Shown here: one piece after another, positions 6,527 through 11,459 of the stretch
Position numbering within the stretch: the stretch's first letter is position 1
Layout: each line of letters starts with the position of its first letter
From: Chryseobacterium gleum
GTDB taxonomy: Bacteria > Bacteroidota > Bacteroidia > Flavobacteriales_D > Crocinitomicaceae
NCBI GenBank assembly: GCA_943326825.2
Contig: CALPUT020000044.1
Location: forward strand, 1-11,459
Length of the DNA: 11,459 bases
Direction of reading: 5' to 3'
The notes under the pieces: generated by a model
Told to the model about the DNA's origin: nothing
Seen by the model: the letters and a program-made list of their open reading frames with translations, nothing else
Databases searched by the model: none
Program-made: the position numbers and the translations under genes

Positions 6527-6814
6527 TTACATATGTGAGATTCCGTCTGGAACATCATAAAATGTTGGATGACGATAAATTTTAGAATCTGCTGGTTCAA
6601 ATAAAGCATCCGATTCAGATGAATCATTTGCAAAAACATTATTAGATTCGATTACCCAAATACTAATTCCTTCCGATCTTCTAGTATAAACATCTCTTGC
6701 ATTTTCAATAGCCATTGTTGAATCTGCAGCTCTTAAACTTCCTACGTGCTTATGATTTAATCCTTGTTTGCTTCTGATAAACACCTCCCAAAGAGGCCAT
6801 TCTTTTTTACTCAT
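6527..6814 (-). CDS. paaB: 1,2-phenylacetyl-CoA epoxidase, subunit PaaB
   Basis: PaaB is a small subunit that bridges PaaAC heterodimers in the epoxidase complex and may help dock the reductase PaaE. The 95 residues have the same length as E. coli PaaB and match it end to end: EWPLWEVFIRSKQGLNHKHV near the N-terminus, SLRAADSTMAIENARDVYTR, RSEGISIWVIES in the middle, and DSKIYRHPTFYDVPDGISHM at the C-terminus. The ATG at 6814 gives the family's expected N-terminus. It is the second gene of the operon. Unlike the tight paaC/paaD junction, it is separated from both paaA (100 bp) and paaC (80 bp) by AT-rich repeat sequence. Confidence 0.97.
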   Translation of the reverse strand: MSKKEWPLWEVFIRSKQGLNHKHVGSLRAADSTMAIENARDVYTRRSEGISIWVIESNNVFANDSSESDALFEPADSKIYRHPTFYDVPDGISHM

Positions 6815-6829
6815 ATCTTTTGAAGATTT

Positions 6830-6910
6830 TTAGATATTTAGATATTTAGATATTAGATAATTAGATGTTTTTTCGGTCTAATTTCTAACTTCTATAAATC
6901 TAATTTCTAA
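6830..6910. repeat. AT-rich tandem and inverted repeats in the paaA-paaB gap
   Basis: Three perfect tandem copies of the 8-mer TTAGATAT (6830-6853) run into TAGATAA and TTAGATG. Across a T-rich spacer, TCTAATTTCTAA occurs twice (6877-6888 and 6899-6910). ATTAGA (6860-6865) can pair with TCTAAT (6877-6882), and the longer TTAGATAATTAGA with TCTAATTTCTAA with one bulge. The TTAGA/TCTAA words are the same as in the paaB-paaC gap, suggesting one class of repeat. Confidence 0.75.
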
Positions 6911-6914
6911 TATT

Positions 6915-7853
6915 CTATTTATTTTTTCTTTTCTCAGCAAAGGCCAATGCAGCTTCACGAACCCACATTCCATCCTCTTTTGCTTTACGGCGAGCATCTA
7001 CTCTTTCTTTATTACAAGGACCATTTCCTTTAACAACTTCCCAAAATTCAGCCCAATTAATTTCACCAGTCTCATAATGTCCAGTTTCTTTATTTAGCTT
7101 TAAATCTTTATCAGGAATTGTTAAACCAATCATTTCTGCTTGTGGAACTGTAACGTCAACAAATAATTGTCTTAATTCATCATTTGTACTTCGTTTAATT
7201 TTCCAATTCATTGATTGAGCTGTATGTTTAGATTCAGCATCATTTGGTCCAAACATCATTAATGCTGGCCACCAAAAACGATTCAAAGCATCTTGTGCCA
7301 TTTCTTTTTGAGCAGGTGTTCCTTGCGCTAAATGAGCAATAATTTCAAAACCTTGCCTTTGATGAAAAGATTCTTCTTTACAAACACGAACCATCGCTCT
7401 TGCATAAGGTCCGTATGAGCATCTACACAAAGGAACTTGATTCATGATTGCGGCACCATCAACTAACCACCCAACAGCACCCATATCTGCCCATGAAAGT
7501 GTTGGATAATTAAAAATTGATGAATATTTAGCTTTCCCTGAATGCAAATCATCGATAGTCTCTTCTCGATCAGCACCTAAAGTTTCTGCAGCAGAATATA
7601 AATATAAACCATGACCTGCTTCATCTTGAACTTTAGCTAGTAACACAGCTTTTCTTCTAAGATTTGGAGCACGTGTAATCCAATTACCTTCAGGTAACAT
7701 CCCTACAATCTCTGAATGCGCATGTTGGGAAATCTGACGAATCAACGTTTGGCGATAATCATCTGGCATCCAATCATTGGGCTCGATTTTAATATCGTTG
7801 TCGATTTTTTCTTGAAAACGTCTTTCTAATTCTAAGATATTTTTGTCTTCCAT
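6915..7853 (-). CDS. paaA: 1,2-phenylacetyl-CoA epoxidase, catalytic subunit PaaA
   Basis: PaaA is the diiron oxygenase subunit that inserts one oxygen atom into the aromatic ring of phenylacetyl-CoA, forming the ring-1,2-epoxide, with electrons from NADPH through PaaE. The 312 residues (E. coli about 309) show a ferritin-like four-helix fold with probable iron ligands Glu48, the pair Glu78/His81 in DEAGH, Asp132, and Glu161/His164 in EESFH. The ligand assignment is by pattern and remembered spacing. Other family blocks are PLCRCSYGPYARAMVRVCKE (141-160), NRFWWPALMMFGPND, VPQAEMIGLTIPD and the C-terminal KGNGPCNKERVDARRKAKED. It is the first gene of the paaABCD operon, 25 nt downstream of a near-ideal promoter and divergent from a TonB-dependent receptor. 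No TetR-type PaaR regulator gene lies in the window. Confidence 0.98.
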   Translation of the reverse strand: MEDKNILELERRFQEKIDNDIKIEPNDWMPDDYRQTLIRQISQHAHSEIVGMLPEGNWITRAPNLRRKAVLLAKVQDEAGHGLYLYSAAETLGADREETIDDLHSGKAKYSSIFNYPTLSWADMGAVGWLVDGAAIMNQVPLCRCSYGPYARAMVRVCKEESFHQRQGFEIIAHLAQGTPAQKEMAQDALNRFWWPALMMFGPNDAESKHTAQSMNWKIKRSTNDELRQLFVDVTVPQAEMIGLTIPDKDLKLNKETGHYETGEINWAEFWEVVKGNGPCNKERVDARRKAKEDGMWVREAALAFAEKRKNK

Positions 7854-7877
7854 TTAATTATAGTTCTTCGCTTAGGA

Positions 7878-7907
7878 CAAATTTAATCTTTTTTTAGCTT
7901 TATTCAA
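7878..7907 (-). promoter_or_regulatory. Promoter of the paaABCD operon (TTG-N19-TAAATTTG)
   Basis: On the - strand a TTG (7907-7905) is followed after exactly 19 nt by TAAATTTG (7885-7878), a full match to the Bacteroidetes consensus TTG-N19-TAnnTTTG. The element ends 24 nt before the paaA ATG at 7853. The rest of the 217-bp divergent gap (about 7910-8018) shows no convincing operator palindrome. Confidence 0.7.
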
Positions 7908-8019
7908 AAGAATGATAGTTAGCAATAAAAAATTATTAATTCTATTCTGATTTTATATGAACAAGTACACTTCACCTTCGCTTTTCAACCATTCATAGAA
8001 AAGTTGATAATTTAAACTT

Positions 8020-8046
8020 TTGCTGTTTAAAAAAAATCTAAATTTG
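8020..8046 (+). promoter_or_regulatory. Putative promoter of the TonB-dependent receptor gene (TTG-N16-TAAATTTG)
   Basis: TAAATTTG (8039-8046) matches the -7 consensus and ends 24 nt before the ATG at 8071. A TTG sits at 8020-8022, 16 nt upstream, shorter than the usual spacing, so the -33 part is uncertain. Confidence 0.55.
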
Positions 8047-8070
8047 CTCCACTAATAAAATTTAACAAAT

Positions 8071-10407
8071 ATGAGTTTTAGGAAAATAGCATTTGTATTT
8101 TTCAGTTTATCCATTCTAAGCTTTACTTCTTTCTCACAATCGAAGTATACAATGAGTGGAACAATCATTGATAAATCAACAGGTGAAGGCTTAATCGGAG
8201 CACAAGTTAGAGTAAAAGATCTAGCAGGAGTAGGAGCTTTGACAAATGAATATGGTTTTTACTCAATAAGCTTAATTGGAGGGAAACATACATTTGAATT
8301 TTCATTCATAGGTTATGAGCCTCAAACTTTAGAAATCGATTTAATTGAAAATAAAAAATTAAATATCGATTTACTCATTCCAGCTAAAGATAAAGAGTTA
8401 GAAGAAGTTGTAATTACATCAAAAAAGAAAGATGAAAATGTAAAAACGGCTCAAATCGGTGCTGAAACATTAGATCCAAGACAATTATCAAAAGTGCCCG
8501 TGATTTTTGGTGAAAAAGACATTATTAAAACAATGCAATTAACACCTGGAATTAAAAGTGGGGGAGATGGAAGTTCTGGCTTTTATGTTCGTGGTGGATC
8601 TTCGGATCAGAATTTAATTCTATTAGACGAAGCTCCTGTTTACAATGCTTCTCATTTACTTGGTTTCTTTTCTACATTTAACAGTGATGCAATTAAAACA
8701 GCAACTATATACAAAGGAACTCAACCTGCTCAATATGGTGGAAGATTAGCCTCAGTTTTAGATATTAGAATGAATGAAGGGAATAACCAGAAATATAGAT
8801 TAAGTGGGGGTATTGGATTAATATCTTCAAAATTAAACCTTGAAGGTCCAATTCAAAAAGGAAAATCTTCATTCTTAATTACTGCTAGAAGAACCTATGC
8901 TGATGTATTTTTAAAATTATCAAAAAAAGAAACTTTAAAAAACAGTTCACTTTACTTCTATGATGTTAATGCTAAATTAAATTACAGAATAAGTGATAAG
9001 GACAAAATTTATTTATCAGGTTATTTTGGTAGAGATAAATTAGGTGTAACTGGATTTGGGTTAACTTGGGGGAATGTTACTGGGACAGCCCGTTGGAATC
9101 ACATTATCAATGAAAAAATGTTCTCTAACACTTCTTTTATTGTGAGTAACTATATTTACAATATCGGAATCAAATCTAATGATATCGATATTTCTATCAA
9201 TTCAACACTTCAAGATTACAACTTGAAACAAGAATTTCAATACTTTGCGAATTCTAGAAATAAAATAAAATTTGGTTTCAATTCAATTCACCATAGCATC
9301 ATTCCTGGACAAATTGAAGCAAGTGCTGGTTCTGGTGTCAACACGATCAAATTAAAACCAAAATTAAGTTGGGAAAACGCCGTTTTCTTAAGTAATGAAT
9401 GGTCTGCTTCTGAGAAAATAAATATTAATTATGGTGTTCGTGTTTCTGCTTTTTCACTTTTAGGAAATGGTGGAGAGTTCTATACATATGATTCTAAAGG
9501 ATTAGTCAACTCAACAACCTCATACGCAACAAACAAAATAATTAACACATATTATAACTTTGAACCTCGTATTTCAGCGAGTTTTGTATACTCTAAAACA
9601 GCATCTATTAAAGGAGGCTATTCAAGAAATGTTCAAAATGTTCATTTAATTTCAAATTCTACAGGCGATAACCCAACGGATATTTGGATTCCAAGTAGTC
9701 AAAATATTAAATCTGAAATTTCTGATCAGGCTTCAATCGGATGGTTTAAAAACTTTAAAGAAAATAAATATGAAGTAAGCATTGAATCATATTACAAAGC
9801 AATGCAAAATCAAATTGATTATAGAGATGGAGCAAATACACAAGCGAATGATTTATTAGAAGGTGAATTACTTTATGGAATTGGTAGAGCATATGGTTTA
9901 GAAACTTATATCAAAAAAACATCAGGGAAATTTACAGGTTGGATTAGTTATACTTTATCTAGAACAGAAAAAAAGATTAATGGTGTTAATAATGATCAAT
10001 GGTATGCTGCTAAACAAGATAGAACGCATGATTTATCAGTTGTAGGGATTTATGATTTAAATAAGAAAATTACAATTTCAGCGACATTTGTTTATTACAC
10101 CGGTAACGCTGTTACTTTACCTTCTGGAAAATACTATATGAATAATCAAGTTCAATGGCTTTACACTGAAAGAAATGGTGGAAGAATGCCAGCATATCAT
10201 AGAATGGATTTAGCTGTGACATGGTACCGAAAACAAACTGCGAAATATGAAAGCAGTTGGAATTTCTCTGTATTCAATTTATATGGTCATGAAAACGCTT
10301 ATAGTATTTCATTTAGAGAAAGTGCTGATGGAACTAAAACGGAAGCTGTTCAAACAAGTTTATTTAAAATGATTCCAGCTATTTCTTATAACTTCAAATT
10401 TTTATAA
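8071..10407 (+). CDS. TonB-dependent outer-membrane receptor with N-terminal carboxypeptidase-regulatory-like domain
   Basis: This 778-residue protein has a Sec signal peptide (about 1-22, ending TSFSQS). A CarboxypepD_reg-like beta-sandwich follows at about 27-105 (MSGTIIDKSTGEGLIGAQV through IGYEPQTLEIDL). A TonB-box-like EEVVIT lies at 111-116. The plug domain spans about 135-232, with the conserved FYVRGGSSDQNLILLDEAPV (171-190) and the segment TIYKGTQPAQYGGRLASVLD (212-231). The remainder is a beta-barrel ending near the C-terminus with ISYNFKFL. It should import a substrate across the outer membrane using TonB-ExbBD energy. The substrate cannot be read from sequence. There is no SusD-like partner; instead it overlaps a DUF4249 lipoprotein gene by 1 nt (TAATG), the recurrent Bacteroidetes pairing for this receptor subgroup. 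It is somewhat shorter than SusC-type receptors (about 1000 residues), consistent with the non-SusC subgroup. Confidence 0.95.
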   Translation: MSFRKIAFVFFSLSILSFTSFSQSKYTMSGTIIDKSTGEGLIGAQVRVKDLAGVGALTNEYGFYSISLIGGKHTFEFSFIGYEPQTLEIDLIENKKLNIDLLIPAKDKELEEVVITSKKKDENVKTAQIGAETLDPRQLSKVPVIFGEKDIIKTMQLTPGIKSGGDGSSGFYVRGGSSDQNLILLDEAPVYNASHLLGFFSTFNSDAIKTATIYKGTQPAQYGGRLASVLDIRMNEGNNQKYRLSGGIGLISSKLNLEGPIQKGKSSFLITARRTYADVFLKLSKKETLKNSSLYFYDVNAKLNYRISDKDKIYLSGYFGRDKLGVTGFGLTWGNVTGTARWNHIINEKMFSNTSFIVSNYIYNIGIKSNDIDISINSTLQDYNLKQEFQYFANSRNKIKFGFNSIHHSIIPGQIEASAGSGVNTIKLKPKLSWENAVFLSNEWSASEKININYGVRVSAFSLLGNGGEFYTYDSKGLVNSTTSYATNKIINTYYNFEPRISASFVYSKTASIKGGYSRNVQNVHLISNSTGDNPTDIWIPSSQNIKSEISDQASIGWFKNFKENKYEVSIESYYKAMQNQIDYRDGANTQANDLLEGELLYGIGRAYGLETYIKKTSGKFTGWISYTLSRTEKKINGVNNDQWYAAKQDRTHDLSVVGIYDLNKKITISATFVYYTGNAVTLPSGKYYMNNQVQWLYTERNGGRMPAYHRMDLAVTWYRKQTAKYESSWNFSVFNLYGHENAYSISFRESADGTKTEAVQTSLFKMIPAISYNFKFL

Positions 10408-11213
10408 TGATGCATATTAAAAAACTTATTTTCTCAGGAATTATTGGGCTTTTTGCAGTTACAAGTTGTCAAAAAGTTATCAATATTGATTTAAAAGATT
10501 CTACTCCTCAGTATGTCATTGAAGGTCAAGTAAACGAAGGAGATTCTGTTCATATCATTTCGATAACAAAATCTTCACTATTCAGTGCGAATAATACATT
10601 TCCTTCTGTAAGTGGCGCGATTGTTAGCATAACAGACAACTTAGGGAACAACGAAGTATTAACAGAAGTCGAACCAGGAAAATACAAATCAGCTCATCTA
10701 ATCGCTTATGAGGGGAGAACATATACTTTAAATATTCAAGTTGACGGAAAAACATTTACCTCATCTTCCACAATTCCGACTCAAGTTAATTTAGACTATA
10801 TTTTCTTTATTCCAGATAGTTTTAATGAAGGAGCCTACACTCCTATTCCAATTCGTCAAGATCCTGCTGGAATACAAAACAACTATCTATTTAATTTATA
10901 TTTAAAACGTTCAGGTGAAACTGCTTGGATAAGAGATTCTGCAATTATGGTAGTTGATGATGTTTTTTCTGATGGAGTAACGACTGAACAACCATTATTT
11001 GGTCAATTAGGGAAGTTTATGCCAAACGATTCATTAATGATTACATTAAAATGTATTGATAGAAGTGTCTATAAATATTTCTTTTCATTGAGTTTAAATG
11101 GCCCAAATGGTTCTGCAACACCAGCAAATCCTGTAAGTAATATTTCTGGTGGTGCTCTAGGTTATTTCTCTGCTCAAACAAAACAGACTATTAAAGTTGA
11201 GGTTCAACCTTAA
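10407..11213 (+). CDS. DUF4249 domain-containing lipoprotein (TonB receptor partner)
   Basis: The 268-residue protein begins with a lipoprotein signal, MMHIKKLIFSGIIGLFAVTSC, with acylated Cys21. The mature protein opens with KVINIDLKDSTPQYVIEGQV, typical of DUF4249, which contains an Ig-like beta domain; the repeated V.GA.V.I.D pattern is around 68-77. Near the end is SNISGGALGYFSA (244-256), the conserved family C-terminal motif, so the protein looks complete although at the short end of the family. The start overlaps the receptor stop (TAATG), implying translational coupling; a second ATG follows immediately at 10410. It is probably a surface or periplasmic lipoprotein accessory to the upstream receptor, but the substrate and biochemical role of DUF4249 proteins are unknown. 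Confidence 0.93.
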   Translation: MMHIKKLIFSGIIGLFAVTSCQKVINIDLKDSTPQYVIEGQVNEGDSVHIISITKSSLFSANNTFPSVSGAIVSITDNLGNNEVLTEVEPGKYKSAHLIAYEGRTYTLNIQVDGKTFTSSSTIPTQVNLDYIFFIPDSFNEGAYTPIPIRQDPAGIQNNYLFNLYLKRSGETAWIRDSAIMVVDDVFSDGVTTEQPLFGQLGKFMPNDSLMITLKCIDRSVYKYFFSLSLNGPNGSATPANPVSNISGGALGYFSAQTKQTIKVEVQP

Positions 11214-11219
11214 ATGATT

Positions 11220-11279
11220 TTGAGTTTTGGATTTTAAATTTTGGATGTTGTAATCCAAAATTTAAAATTCAAAATTTAA
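11220..11279. terminator. Long AT-rich hairpin (about 26-bp stem) between the DUF4249 gene and the sigma-54 regulator
   Basis: Arms 11220-11245 and 11254-11279 pair along their whole length around the 8-nt loop TGTTGTAA. The 15 pairs nearest the loop (TTTTAAATTTTGGA and its complement, plus one) are perfect, and three outer positions are G-U in the + strand RNA. It starts 6 nt after the DUF4249 stop and includes the stop codon of the converging regulator gene. This fits a shared transcript end or an inverted-repeat element of the type seen between genes in AT-rich genomes. No separate T-tract follows. Confidence 0.65.
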
Positions 11280-11459
11280 TTATTGACTTTAGGATTAGCA
11301 AACATCACTACATCTGAAGCAGAAATTTCTTGATCACATAAAATCACTAATCGCTCAATAATATTTCTCAACTCTCTAATATTTCCTGTCCAATCAACTT
11401 TTTGTAATTCCAACAAAGCTTCTTCTGAAAAAGTTTTTCTAACGATTCCATGCTCAGAA
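11276..11459 (-). CDS. Sigma-54-dependent transcriptional regulator, C-terminal fragment (runs off the right edge)
   Basis: This is the 3' end of a gene whose start lies beyond the window; 60 codons plus the TAA stop (11278-11276) are visible. The translation reads from SEHGIVRKTFSEEALLEL through WTGNIRELRNIIERLVILCD to SASDVVMFANPKVNN. The W-T-G-N-I-R-E-L-R-N-I-I-E-R-L block is the hallmark sensor-II/lid region of NtrC-type AAA+ activators that remodel sigma-54 RNA polymerase. In most such proteins a linker and a Fis-type helix-turn-helix follow. Here only about 27 residues remain after the block, with no HTH, so DNA binding is apparently missing. HTH-less activators are known, and may act from solution or through partners. 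The N-terminal domains cannot be seen. Confidence 0.88.
   Translation of the reverse strand, partial: SEHGIVRKTFSEEALLELQKVDWTGNIRELRNIIERLVILCDQEISASDVVMFANPKVNN

Noticed and set aside
6830..6910. Possible CRISPR array in the paaA-paaB gap
   Set aside because: The units are 8 bp, contiguous and without spacers; this is a simple tandem repeat with inverted partners.
7957..7998. 13-codon mini-ORF in the receptor upstream region that could be a leader peptide
   Set aside because: It has no ribosome-binding context or regulatory codon run, and it lies upstream of the likely receptor promoter, so it would not be in that transcript.

Overview
The window comes from a low-GC, AT-rich chromosome of a member of the Bacteroidota, most probably the Flavobacteriales. 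The support is: start-proximal promoter elements matching the Bacteroidetes -7 consensus TAnnTTTG, with a TTG about 19 bp upstream in the best cases; a TonB-dependent receptor with an N-terminal carboxypeptidase-regulatory-like domain paired with a DUF4249 lipoprotein; SPII lipoproteins with short N-termini; and intergenic palindromes built from TTAGA/TCTAA words. The genus cannot be resolved from what is visible. No rRNA, tRNA, CRISPR array, insertion sequence or prophage gene was seen.

Layout. Left (1-1125, + strand): a stand-alone DEAD-box N-terminal (RecA1) domain protein, followed by apaG. Facing them (1129-2394, - strand) is a secreted/membrane TPR protein that ends just after its transmembrane segment. 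Centre-left (2529-4157, +): pruA, the proline-catabolic glutamate-semialdehyde dehydrogenase, closed by a strong bidirectional terminator shared with a small lipocalin-like lipoprotein on the - strand (4224-4613). Divergent from that lipoprotein is an FKBP-type peptidyl-prolyl isomerase lipoprotein (4736-5188, +). Centre-right (5203-7853, -) is the phenylacetyl-CoA epoxidase operon, transcribed paaA-paaB-paaC-paaD from a near-ideal promoter at 7878-7907. The paaA/paaB and paaB/paaC gaps hold short AT-rich repeats that can fold into hairpins, whereas paaC and paaD overlap by 7 nt. Right (8071-11213, +): an outer-membrane TonB-dependent receptor translationally linked (TAATG) to a DUF4249 lipoprotein. 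The right edge (11276-11459, -) holds the C-terminal end of a sigma-54-type AAA+ regulator that stops without a DNA-binding domain.

How the genes work together. PaaABCD form the catalytic and maturation part of the oxygenase that converts phenylacetyl-CoA to its ring-1,2-epoxide. The reductase PaaE and the downstream steps are not in the window. The receptor plus DUF4249 pair is probably an outer-membrane uptake unit for an unknown substrate and is divergent from paa. The other genes look like ordinary housekeeping or envelope genes. I did not find a convincing new multi-gene system. The most unusual items are the half-helicase, the output-less TPR membrane protein, the HTH-less sigma-54 activator end, and the intergenic palindromes inside the paa operon.
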